Shown: in pieces, positions 35,701 through 44,046 of the stretch | Layout: every line of letters begins with the position of its first letter | How positions within the stretch are numbered: position 1 is the stretch's first letter | NCBI RefSeq assembly: GCF_023534745.1 | Contig: NZ_JAMHJQ010000005.1 | Coordinates: forward strand, 62,001-126,000 | Origin: Streptomyces sp. 35G-GA-8 | GTDB taxonomy: Bacteria > Actinomycetota > Actinomycetes > Streptomycetales > Streptomycetaceae | Length of the DNA stretch: 64,000 nt | Reading direction: 5' to 3' | Notes under the pieces: model-generated | Databases searched by the model: none | Seen by the model: the letters and a program-made list of their open reading frames with translations, nothing else | Told to the model about the DNA's origin: nothing | Program-made: the position numbers and the translations under genes

Positions 35701-38700
35701 GGAGACCGCGCTCGGCGACATCGAACTGCGCAAGGCCCTGTTCCTTCCCGACGACGCGTCCCGCACCGTGCAGTTGGCACTCTCCCTGGAGGACTCCTCG
35801 TTCACCGTCGCGACCGGCACCGGCCCAAGCGGGGAGCGCGCGGTCCACGCGAGCGGTGTGGCCCGCGCCGGCCACCGCCCCGCCGCCCTGGCGCCGCTGG
35901 ACATCGACGCGGTCAGGGCGCGCGGCGAACGTCATCTCGACAGCGGAGCCTGCTACGCGTCGCTGAGCTCGCTCGGCTACCACTACGGTCCCGCCTTCCA
36001 GGGCATCGAGGAGGTGTGGACCGGCCGGGGCGAGGCGCTGGCCCGGATCCGCCCGCCCGAGGCCATCGGTGACGACGCGGCGGGCCACCACGTCCATCCC
36101 GTTCTGCTCGACTCCTGCTTCCAGGCTCTCCTTGCCGCCGGGAGTCTGGGCGGGCCCCGCGCCCTGCCCACCCCGGCGGGGGACGACGGCCCGGCGGGCG
36201 GCTCCACCGGCATCCTGCTGCCCCTGTCCATCGCCGAGGTACGCACCGGCCCGGTCGGCGACCGACCGCTGTGGGTCCATGCCCATGTCACCCGGCAGCG
36301 GGACGGCGAGCTGGTCGGAGACATCACCCTGTACGGTGACGACGGCCTCCCGCTCGGGCAGGTCAGCGGTTTCCGGGCCGCCGACGTGGAGCAGGCGTCG
36401 GCCGCCGTGGGGCTGGGCACGATCGACAACTGGCTCGCCGAACCCACCTGGACCGCGAGCCCTCTGGAGTCCGATCCGGCCGCTTCTCCCGCGCCCGGCG
36501 GCTGGCTGCTGTTCGCCGACGCGCCCGGCGGAGTCGCGGACGCGCTCGCGGAGCTGGTCACCGCGGGCGGCGGTCGCTGTCACCTCGTACGCCCCGGTGA
36601 CTCGTACACGATGGACCGACGGGCGGACACCGCGACCGTGGTGCCCGGCAGCGTCGACGACCTGCGCCGGCTTCTGGCCGACCTGGCGGAGGACCCGGCG
36701 GAGGACCCGACGGAGGACTCGACGGGTTCCGGCGCCGTCGTCGACACCGTCGTGCACCTGTGGAATCTCGATCTGCCGGCTCTGGACGAGACCGAACGCG
36801 GGCGCCTCGAAGAGCACAGCACCACCGGGGCGTATTCCCTGGTCGCCCTGGCGCGGGCGCTTCAGGAGGACCGGCGTCAGATCGCCGCGCCCGCCGCGCT
36901 GCACATCGTCACACGCGGCGCGCAGGCAGCCGATCGCGGTGACGCCGTGGAGCCGCTGGGCGCCCCGGCCTGGGGTGTCGGCCGTGTCCTGCGCCATCAG
37001 GAACTGACCGCGCACCGGGGCACGTTGATCGACCTCCCCCTCGTCCCGGAGGGCGCGCGGACAGCCGACGGGCGAAGGGCCGAGGCGCGGGCCCTCCTGG
37101 ACGAGATCCTGACGGCCGCCGCGCATCCCGGTCCGTACGAGGACGAGATCGTCCTGCGCCCCGGCCGCCGCCTCATCAGCAGGCTCACCCGTCCCAGCGG
37201 CCTCACCCGCCCTCTGCCGCCACGGCTGCGTCCGGACGGCGCCTACCTCGTCACCGGGGCATTCGGCGCCCTGGGCCGGCTCCTGTGCCGCTTCCTCGTG
37301 CGGCGGGGTGCCCGTCATCTCATCCTCGTCGGCCGTACCCCCCTCCCCGACCGGGCCACCTGGCGCGACCTGGACGGCGACTCGCGCGGCGGCCGCGACG
37401 CGCGGTTCGTCAAGGAGTTGGAGGCCCTGGGCGCGCACGCGGTCCACGCGCGGCTGGACGTCACCGACGAACCGGCCCTGGCCGCCTGGCTGGACGCCTA
37501 CCGGAGCCAGGACGCCCCGCCCGTCCGCGGTGTGTTCCACCTCGCCGGGCATGTGCGGGACACACTCGTGCCCGCCATGGACCGAGCGGCCTTCGACTCC
37601 GTCCTCGCGCCCAAGGCGGCCGGTGCCTGGCTGCTCCACCGGCAGCTGCGCGACGCACCGCTCGACCACTTCGTCCTCTTCTCCTCGATCGCCTCGCTGC
37701 TCACCACCGCGGGCCAGACCAACTACGCGGCGGGCAACGCGTTCCTCGACGCGCTGGCCCACCACCGCCGCGCCCGTGGGCTGCCCGCGCTCAGCATCGA
37801 CTGGGGCCCCTGGGCGACGGGCATGATCGAGGAGCTGGGTCTGGTCGAGCACTACCGCGCCAGCCGTGGCATGAGTTCGCTCTCGCCCGACGCGGGCATG
37901 GCCGTGCTGGAGCGTGTCCTCGGCCAGGACCGAGCCCAGTTGCTGGTCGCCACGGTGGTGGACTGGAAGGTCTTCCTCGCCTGGTACGCGTCGCCGCCGC
38001 CGCTCGTCTCGGAACTCGCCGACGGCGCCGACGGCGGCGCCGGATCCGACGAGGACAGCAGCTTCCTCGATGTCTTCCGCGCGGCGGACGAGGAGCGCCG
38101 CGCCGCGCTGGTCACCGAGCGGTTCACGGCGGCGGCGGCCACCGTGCTGCGCGCGCCCGTCGAACAGGTCGAGCGGACGAACAGCCTGGCCGCCCTCGGC
38201 CTCGACTCGCTCCTGGCGATGGAGCTCCGCGCTCGTGTCCTCGCCGAGACCGGTGTCGCCCTGCCTCTGGTGGCTCTGCTCAGTGGCGCTCCCGCCGCCG
38301 AACTGAGCGGCCAGCTGCACCGGGCGGCGGCGCATCTCGTCGAGGAGACGGCGGGGTCGGCGGGCGCCTCGGGTTCCGCCGCGGTCGAGATGTACGAGGA
38401 CGAGTCGTGTCATCCCCTCACCCAGAACCAGAAGGCGCTGTGGTTCCTCAAGCAGCTGAACCCCGACGGCTTCGCCTACAACATCGGCGGCGCCGTCGAG
38501 GTCAGGACCCGGCTGGAGCCGGAGCTGATGTTCGACGCCGTCCGCACGCTCGTGGCGCGGCATCCCATGCTCCGCGCCAACTTCTCGCTGGAGGACGGCC
38601 GGCCGGTGCAGCGCGTCTCGGCCGCGGGCGAGCCCGATGTGGGGATGTTCGATGTCCAGGGCCGCGACTGGGACGACATTCACGATCTGATCGTCCGTGA

Positions 38701-41700
38701 GTACCGCCGTCCGTACGATCTTGAGCACGACCCGCTGATCAGGATCCGGCTGTTCAAGCGCGGCCCGGACCGCTGGATCATCATGAAGGCCGTCCACCAC
38801 ATCATCTCGGACGCCATCTCGACCTTCACGTTCATCGAGGAACTGCTCGCCCTGTACGAGGGGACGCGCGAGGGCCGCCCCGTCGAACTCCCACCCGTAC
38901 CGGCCCGGTATCTGGACTTCCTGAACCGGCAGAATCGGTTCCTGGCCTCTCCCGACGCGCGCCGCATGCTGGACTACTGGCGCGGGAGCCTGCCCGCCGA
39001 GGTCCCGGCCCTCGGTCTGCCCACCGACAAACCGCGGCCGGCGGTGCAGACCCACAACGGCGCCTCCGAGTTCTTCGTCCTGGACGCGGACCTCAGCGCC
39101 CGTGTCCACGCCCTGGCCCGCGAACACGACGTGACGGTCTACATGGTGCTGCTCAGCGCCTACTACGTCCTCCTGCACCGCTACTCGGGCCAGGACCAGA
39201 TCATCGTCGGCAGCCCGGTGACCGGCCGCACCGATGAGGAATTCGCCTCCGTCTACGGCTACTTCGTCAATCCGCTGCCGCTGTACGCGGACCTGTCGGG
39301 CGCCCCGTCCGTCGCCGCGCTGCTCTCCCAGGTCCGCAGGACCGTTCTCGGCGGGCTCGACAACCAGGAGTATCCGTTCGTCCTGCTCGTGGAGGAGCTG
39401 GGTCTCCAGCACGACCCGAGCCGGTCGGCGGTTTTCCAGGCGATGTTCATCCTGCTGGCCCACAAGGTGGCCTCCGAGCAGTACGGATACCACCTGGACT
39501 ACATCGAACTGCCCGAGGAGGAAGGCCAGTTCGACCTGACGCTGTCGGCATACGAGGACGAGGCGGAGCGGCGCTTCCACTGCGTCCTGAAGTACAACAC
39601 CGATCTCTTCCTGCCCGAGACCGTGAGCCGGATGGCCGGGCACTACGTGAATGTGCTGGACGCCCTCACCCGCGCGCCCGCCGAGCAGCCGGTGGCCCGT
39701 CTCGACCTGCTGGGCGCCGGGGAACGCGCACGCCTCGTCCATGACTCCACCGCGCGGGGGCGCTCGCTCCCCCATGACAAGCCGGTGGACCGGCTGATCT
39801 CCGAGGCCGCCGCCCGCCATCCGGACGCCGTCGCGGTCTCCGTACCGTCCGAGTCGGGCGGCACCGAGCATCTGACGTACGGCGAGCTGGAAAGCCGCGC
39901 CCGGCGCCTGGCCGGCCGGCTGGTCGACCGGGGTACGGAGCGCGGGGACGTCGTCGCCGTGTGCCTGCCCAAGTCACCCGAGCTGATCGTCACCCTGCTC
40001 GCCGTCCTCAAGGCCGGCGCCGCGTATCTGCCCCTCGATCCCGACCATCCCACCGACCGGCTCACCCTGATGCGGGACAACGCGGGGGCGGCCCTCGTCA
40101 TCACCGGTGCCGGGGACCGGGAACGGCTCGCGGCCCCGGGTGTCGAGGTGATCACCGACGTCCTCGCGGAGGACGGCCCCGCCGGGGCCCTCGGGGGCGG
40201 CGGGCCACGCCGCCGCGCATCCCGCTCCGAGCCGGACTCGCCCGCCTATGTCATCCACACCTCCGGGTCGACGGGCCGCCCCAAGGCCGTGCGCGTCAGC
40301 CACCGCGCCCTGGCCGCCCTACAGGCCGCCTGGCAGGAGGAGTACGGCCTCGGCACGGACCCCGGCGTCCATCTCCAGCTCGCCGCCGTTTCGTTCGACG
40401 TGTTCACCGGCGACCTCGTCCGCGCCCTGTGCTCCGGCGGGCGGCTGGTCCTGATCGGCCGCGATCTGCTGCTCAACACCGCCCGGCTGTACGAGACGAT
40501 GACCGCCGAGGACATCGACTGCGCCGAGTTCGTCCCGGCCGTCGCCCGCGCGCTCATGGACCACTGCGCGTACGGCGGCCACCGGCTGGACTTCATGCGG
40601 CTGCTGATCGTCGGTTCCGACGCGTGGAAGGTCGAGGAGTACGAGCGGCTGCGCGGCCTGTGCAGCCCCGACACGCGGGTGATCAATTCGTACGGCCTCA
40701 CCGAGGCGACGATCGACAGCGCGTATTTCGAGGGCCCCACGGAAGGACTCGAACCGAACCAGCAGGTGCCGATCGGCACGCCCCTGCCGAACTGCTCCCT
40801 GCACATCCTGAGCGACCACCACGACCCCGTACCGCCCGGTGTGACGGGCGAGTTGTGGGTGGGCGGCGCGGGTCTCGCCCTCGGGTACGCGGGCGACCCC
40901 GAGCAGACCGCGGAGCGCTTCGTGTCCCTGACCCTGGATCGCGGTCCCGGGGCCGCCCCCGAGCGGCTCTACCGCACCGGCGACCTGGCCCGCAGAGACG
41001 CCGGGGGCCTGATCCACCTCCTCGGCCGCGCGGACGCGCAGCTCAAGGTGCGCGGCCACCGTATCGAACCGGGCGAGATCGAACATCCGCTGATGTCCCT
41101 GCCCTGTCTCGCCCAGGCCGTCGTCACGGTCCGTACGGATGCCCGGGGGGAGTCGGCCCTGTGCGCCTACTACGTACCGGTGGCGGGAAGCGAGCCGGAT
41201 CCGGGCGAGCTGCGCGGACACCTCGCGGAGCGGCTGCCCACCTATCTCATCCCGGCCCACTTCACCGCGCTCGACGCCTTGCCGCTCACCTCGAACGGCA
41301 AGGTCGACCTCGCCGCGCTGCCGGAGCCCCGGGCCGAGTCCGGGGAGGAGACCCACGAACCGCCGGTCACGCTCTACGAGGAGCGGATGGCCGCCCACTG
41401 GCAGTCCCTGCTGTCGCTGGGAGGTGTGGGTCCCCGGAGCGACTTCTTCGCCTCCGGCGGCAGCTCCATCAAGCTCATCGAGCTGATCCACCGGCTCCAG
41501 GCCGAGTTCAACATCACCGTCCCGGTCAGCCTGCTCTTCAAGGTCACGACGCTGCACGGCATGGCCAGAACGGTCGAGGACATCATCACCGGCAAGATCT
41601 CCGGCGGCCGGCCCTATCTGATGTTCAACACCGGCCAGGGCCCCACGCTGTTCTGCTTCCCCCCGGCCGGTGGGCACGGGCTCGTCTATCGTCGACTGGC

Positions 41701-42313
41701 CACGCATCTGCCCCAGTACGAGCTCGCCGCCTTCAACCACATCGACGGCGACGACAAGGTGATCCGCTACGCGGACCTCATCGAGACACTCCGCCCCGAA
41801 GGCCCCTGCCCCGTATTCGGGTACTCGCTCGGCGGCAACCTCGCCTTCGAGGTCGCCAAGGAACTGGAGGGGCGCGGCCGCGAGGTCCCGCATGTGGTGA
41901 TCATGGACTCGTACCGCATCCTGGAGGCCCAGTCGCTCGCCGCCGAGCACATCGAGGCGTTCGAGCACGAGTTGCGTGGCCATCTGCACCGCCACACCCG
42001 TTCCACGGCGGTCGCCGACGAAACGCTCGCTCAGGCCAGGGAGTATCTGGACTTCTGCGGCCGCACCCCCAATCTCGGTACGGTCGCGGGGACCGTCAGC
42101 GTGATCTCCGACGAGCGGAAGGCGGCCCTCTACTCGGCGGGCCGGCGCGGCACCTGGCACGGCAGCTCGACCACCCGTACCGAACTGCTGCGGGGGCACG
42201 GCACGCATGCCGAGATGCTGGACGAGAAGTACCTCGCGCGGAACGCGGAACTCACCGTCGCCATCCTGACCGGCGTCACCGGTCTCGCCGGGGGTGAGAC
42301 GCATGTCGCGTGA
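32792..42313 (+). CDS. ftdB: PTM hybrid iterative PKS-NRPS synthase
   Basis: A 3173-residue synthase. Domains are as follows. KS (11-440): Cys184 in DTACSSS, His319, His359. AT (546-850): Ser640 in GHSTGE and a VPYH specificity motif at 740-743, read as malonyl. DH (912-1202): His942 in DHRIQGRALFP, Asp1107. KR (from about 1480): Ser1632, Tyr1645. ACP: Ser1806. C (1873-2310): HHIISDA. A (2325-2850). PCP: Ser2892. TE: Ser3012 in GYSLGG. No ER or MT is seen. The A-domain pocket reads D-V-G-E-L-V-S-I-D-K, close to ornithine-type codes. This is the PTM synthase order: one iterative module builds two polyene chains that acylate both amines of ornithine, then tetramate-forming release. ATG at 32792 follows GAGGA. 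Confidence 0.95.
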   Translation: MAESLPTTPPEKIALIGIGCRFPGGAGDHRTFWQNLLDGKDCITPTPRDRYDVTALGSRDRTKPGRLVGGRGGYIDGFDEFDPAFFGISPREADHMDPQQRKLLEVTWEALEDGGQKPAELAGGDVGVFIGAFTLDYKILQFSDLRFDTLAAHTATGTMMTMVSNRISHCFDFRGPSVSIDTACSSSLVAVHLACESLRRGESGLALAGGTLLHLTPQYTIAETKGGFLSPEGRSRTFDAGADGYVRAEGVGVVALKRLSDALRDGDPIHAVITASGVNQDGRTNGITVPSADAQVTLIERVCAEARIAPGSLQYVEAHGTSTPVGDPIEADALTRALAVGREPDAPCYVGSVKTNIGHTESAAGIAGLIKTALSIEHRKIPPHINLERINPAIDLAAAPFTIPAQVTDWPAHKGPARAGVNSFGFGGTNAHVLLEEAPRPTAEARTSAPRPRHSVLPLSARDASGLPVLAEAIRRELAEPAPAAPGLAPSLADLGHTLAHRRQHHDARLSVVYSSREDLDEALAAQVRGEAHPRVLVGRRREDPRRPAWVFTGMGPQWWGMGRELFASQPVYRDAVVRCDREIAALTGWSLVEAMSVDEADSHMAETWLAQPANFAVQIGLAALWRAHGVHPEAVVGHSTGEVAAFYEAGVYSLRDAARIVVHRSRLQQRLAGTGKMLAVGLTEDEAARRVQPYGDLVSVAAVNSPAAVTLAGDETALGALAEELRAENVFAKFLTVRVPYHSARMGEIKDELLSCLSGIEPRPAQVPLYLTAREGLAHGTELDADYWWHNVRDSVLFRSAVERMADDGHRVFLEIGPHPVLAHAIRECLADRPAEQSTEVVTLPSIRREEDEEIRFTTSLAALHTLGLDIDWGVLQPAGRPVPLPGYPWKRDRYWTEPDPVALVRLGRVDHPLLGRRLATAEPVWETELDLETAPYLADHRIQGRALFPAAGYLEMAAQAVRTLTGGTETALGDIELRKALFLPDDASRTVQLALSLEDSSFTVATGTGPSGERAVHASGVARAGHRPAALAPLDIDAVRARGERHLDSGACYASLSSLGYHYGPAFQGIEEVWTGRGEALARIRPPEAIGDDAAGHHVHPVLLDSCFQALLAAGSLGGPRALPTPAGDDGPAGGSTGILLPLSIAEVRTGPVGDRPLWVHAHVTRQRDGELVGDITLYGDDGLPLGQVSGFRAADVEQASAAVGLGTIDNWLAEPTWTASPLESDPAASPAPGGWLLFADAPGGVADALAELVTAGGGRCHLVRPGDSYTMDRRADTATVVPGSVDDLRRLLADLAEDPAEDPTEDSTGSGAVVDTVVHLWNLDLPALDETERGRLEEHSTTGAYSLVALARALQEDRRQIAAPAALHIVTRGAQAADRGDAVEPLGAPAWGVGRVLRHQELTAHRGTLIDLPLVPEGARTADGRRAEARALLDEILTAAAHPGPYEDEIVLRPGRRLISRLTRPSGLTRPLPPRLRPDGAYLVTGAFGALGRLLCRFLVRRGARHLILVGRTPLPDRATWRDLDGDSRGGRDARFVKELEALGAHAVHARLDVTDEPALAAWLDAYRSQDAPPVRGVFHLAGHVRDTLVPAMDRAAFDSVLAPKAAGAWLLHRQLRDAPLDHFVLFSSIASLLTTAGQTNYAAGNAFLDALAHHRRARGLPALSIDWGPWATGMIEELGLVEHYRASRGMSSLSPDAGMAVLERVLGQDRAQLLVATVVDWKVFLAWYASPPPLVSELADGADGGAGSDEDSSFLDVFRAADEERRAALVTERFTAAAATVLRAPVEQVERTNSLAALGLDSLLAMELRARVLAETGVALPLVALLSGAPAAELSGQLHRAAAHLVEETAGSAGASGSAAVEMYEDESCHPLTQNQKALWFLKQLNPDGFAYNIGGAVEVRTRLEPELMFDAVRTLVARHPMLRANFSLEDGRPVQRVSAAGEPDVGMFDVQGRDWDDIHDLIVREYRRPYDLEHDPLIRIRLFKRGPDRWIIMKAVHHIISDAISTFTFIEELLALYEGTREGRPVELPPVPARYLDFLNRQNRFLASPDARRMLDYWRGSLPAEVPALGLPTDKPRPAVQTHNGASEFFVLDADLSARVHALAREHDVTVYMVLLSAYYVLLHRYSGQDQIIVGSPVTGRTDEEFASVYGYFVNPLPLYADLSGAPSVAALLSQVRRTVLGGLDNQEYPFVLLVEELGLQHDPSRSAVFQAMFILLAHKVASEQYGYHLDYIELPEEEGQFDLTLSAYEDEAERRFHCVLKYNTDLFLPETVSRMAGHYVNVLDALTRAPAEQPVARLDLLGAGERARLVHDSTARGRSLPHDKPVDRLISEAAARHPDAVAVSVPSESGGTEHLTYGELESRARRLAGRLVDRGTERGDVVAVCLPKSPELIVTLLAVLKAGAAYLPLDPDHPTDRLTLMRDNAGAALVITGAGDRERLAAPGVEVITDVLAEDGPAGALGGGGPRRRASRSEPDSPAYVIHTSGSTGRPKAVRVSHRALAALQAAWQEEYGLGTDPGVHLQLAAVSFDVFTGDLVRALCSGGRLVLIGRDLLLNTARLYETMTAEDIDCAEFVPAVARALMDHCAYGGHRLDFMRLLIVGSDAWKVEEYERLRGLCSPDTRVINSYGLTEATIDSAYFEGPTEGLEPNQQVPIGTPLPNCSLHILSDHHDPVPPGVTGELWVGGAGLALGYAGDPEQTAERFVSLTLDRGPGAAPERLYRTGDLARRDAGGLIHLLGRADAQLKVRGHRIEPGEIEHPLMSLPCLAQAVVTVRTDARGESALCAYYVPVAGSEPDPGELRGHLAERLPTYLIPAHFTALDALPLTSNGKVDLAALPEPRAESGEETHEPPVTLYEERMAAHWQSLLSLGGVGPRSDFFASGGSSIKLIELIHRLQAEFNITVPVSLLFKVTTLHGMARTVEDIITGKISGGRPYLMFNTGQGPTLFCFPPAGGHGLVYRRLATHLPQYELAAFNHIDGDDKVIRYADLIETLRPEGPCPVFGYSLGGNLAFEVAKELEGRGREVPHVVIMDSYRILEAQSLAAEHIEAFEHELRGHLHRHTRSTAVADETLAQAREYLDFCGRTPNLGTVAGTVSVISDERKAALYSAGRRGTWHGSSTTRTELLRGHGTHAEMLDEKYLARNAELTVAILTGVTGLAGGETHVA

Positions 42314-43967
42314 GACCAGGCCCGTTTGGCAGCGGCGTGAGCGGAGTCCGGGCGACAAGCCCCGGATCATCATCGTGGGCGCCGGCATCGGAGGGCTGTC
42401 CACCGGCTGCTACGCCCAGATGAGCGGCGCGGAGACCCGTGTCTTCGAGCGGCATGTCCTGCCGGGGGGCTGCTGTACGGCGTGGTCCCGGCAGGGCTTT
42501 GTCTTCGACTACTGCATCGAGTGGCTCACCGGCACCGGCGCCGGCAACGACGCCAACCGGGTGTGGCGGGAGCTCGGGGCCCTGGACGGCAAGACCATCG
42601 CCAACTTCGAGATGTTCAACACCGTTGTCGACGCGGCCGGGCGCGCGGTGACGTTCTACAACGACCCCGACCGGCTGGAGAGGCATCTGCTGGAGATCTC
42701 GCCCGTCGACGCACGGCCCATCCGCGCCTTCTGCCGTGATCTCAGGCGCTTCATCGACATCAACCACTATCCGTTCATCACGCCACCGCCGCTCCAGACG
42801 CCCAGGGAGAAGCTGGCCGAACTACGCGTGATCCTGCCGGACTTCATGCTGTTCTGGCGGACGGCCGTGACCCGTATGGAGCGCTTCGCCGACCGGTTCC
42901 AGGACCCGCTGCTGCGCCGGGCGTTCCCGTTCATCTTCTTCCAGGACCACGAGGTCTTCCCGCTGCTGCCGTACCTGTTCAACATGGCCAGCGCCCACCA
43001 CCGGAACGCGGGCTTCCCGCAGGGCGGCTCGCTGGGCCTGGCCAGATCGGTCGAGGAGCGGTACACCTCGCTGGGCGGACGTGTCGACTACCGCACACGG
43101 GTCGCCCGCGTCCTGGTGGAGAACGATCGTGCGGTGGGGGTGGAACTGCGCGGTGGCGAGCGGCACTACGCCGATCACGTCGTCTCCGCCTGCGACGGCT
43201 ACACCACGATCCACGGGCTGCTCGACGGCAAGTACACCAGTCCCCGGGTCGACAAACTCTTCCGGATGATGGACCGTCCTGAGCTGGTCTACTCCGGGGT
43301 CGTCTCCGCGTTCGTCGGGCTCAAGGGCGAGTTCGACCCCGCGGAGAGGCACAGCACCACCTATCTGCTGTCCGACGAGGACAGCGCCGCCCTGCCGAGC
43401 GTGCTGCAGAAAAGCATGGTCGTCCAGCTGCGCTCCCGCTACTCGGACGGGTTCGCCCCACCCGGCAAGTCCGTCGTGCACTGCACGTATTTCAGCGACT
43501 ACACGTACTGGAAGGACTTGCGGCGCACCAACCGCAAGGCGTACTGGGCGCGCAAGCAGGAGGTGGCCGACTTCGTCCGTGCCTTTCTGGACCGGCACCA
43601 CCCCGGCATCGCCGGGGCCATCGAGGTCATCGATGTGGCCTCCCCCACGACCACCGAGCGGTACACCGGTGTGCGGGGCGGCAGCATCCTGGGCTGGAAG
43701 TCCTTCACCGACGCCGATGACGTGATCACGGAACTGATCAACAAGGACCGGATGCGGCTGCCGAGCCTGGAGGGTTTCTCGCTCGCCGGGCAGTGGTTCG
43801 GCGGTGGCAGTCTGATCCGCGCCGCCGCGAGCGGACGGTTCGTCGCCCAGTTCATCTGCCGGGAACTGGGGCTGGAGTTCCGCGCCTGGGAGAGCGGCGG
43901 AACGGAGCCATGGCATCCGGGAAAGCTGGGCCGGCTGCCACAGCTCGAACAGCGGGGTGTCCGGTGA
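42303..43967 (+). CDS. ftdC: Phytoene-dehydrogenase-like FAD oxidoreductase, PTM cyclase 1
   Basis: A 554-residue flavoprotein of the CrtI/phytoene desaturase family. The dinucleotide-binding motif is VGAGIGGLS (25-33), with the ribose-binding Glu in VFERHVLPGG; a C-terminal FAD segment (LAGQWFGGGSLIRAAASGR) closes the fold. In PTM pathways such enzymes form carbocycles by reductive cyclisation of the tetramate polyene. The gene overlaps the synthase end by 11 bases. ATG 42303 is preferred to GTG 42294 because the GGGGGTGAG site is properly spaced from it. It is clearly paralogous to the next gene (both have STGCYAQM). Confidence 0.9.
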   Translation: MSRETRPVWQRRERSPGDKPRIIIVGAGIGGLSTGCYAQMSGAETRVFERHVLPGGCCTAWSRQGFVFDYCIEWLTGTGAGNDANRVWRELGALDGKTIANFEMFNTVVDAAGRAVTFYNDPDRLERHLLEISPVDARPIRAFCRDLRRFIDINHYPFITPPPLQTPREKLAELRVILPDFMLFWRTAVTRMERFADRFQDPLLRRAFPFIFFQDHEVFPLLPYLFNMASAHHRNAGFPQGGSLGLARSVEERYTSLGGRVDYRTRVARVLVENDRAVGVELRGGERHYADHVVSACDGYTTIHGLLDGKYTSPRVDKLFRMMDRPELVYSGVVSAFVGLKGEFDPAERHSTTYLLSDEDSAALPSVLQKSMVVQLRSRYSDGFAPPGKSVVHCTYFSDYTYWKDLRRTNRKAYWARKQEVADFVRAFLDRHHPGIAGAIEVIDVASPTTTERYTGVRGGSILGWKSFTDADDVITELINKDRMRLPSLEGFSLAGQWFGGGSLIRAAASGRFVAQFICRELGLEFRAWESGGTEPWHPGKLGRLPQLEQRGVR

Positions 43968-44046
43968 GCACATGGTGAGCCCGGTGAGCGCCCAGGCATC
44001 GAGTTCCCACCCCAGACGTCCGGAAAATCGAGGAGGAGAGCAGCGT

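Noticed and set aside
32660-39871. A very long open frame antisense to the PKS-NRPS gene, and similar ones opposite lanB and other genes
   Set aside because: In >70% GC DNA the antisense frame of a real gene rarely meets a stop. The translation is Gly/Arg/Val-rich with no domain, and the sense strand has a fully recognisable synthase.
32792-42313. Ordinary modular PKS or polyene macrolide synthase fragment
   Set aside because: There is only one PKS module plus one NRPS module and a TE, flanked by the sterol-desaturase, CrtI-like and P450 genes that define PTM clusters.
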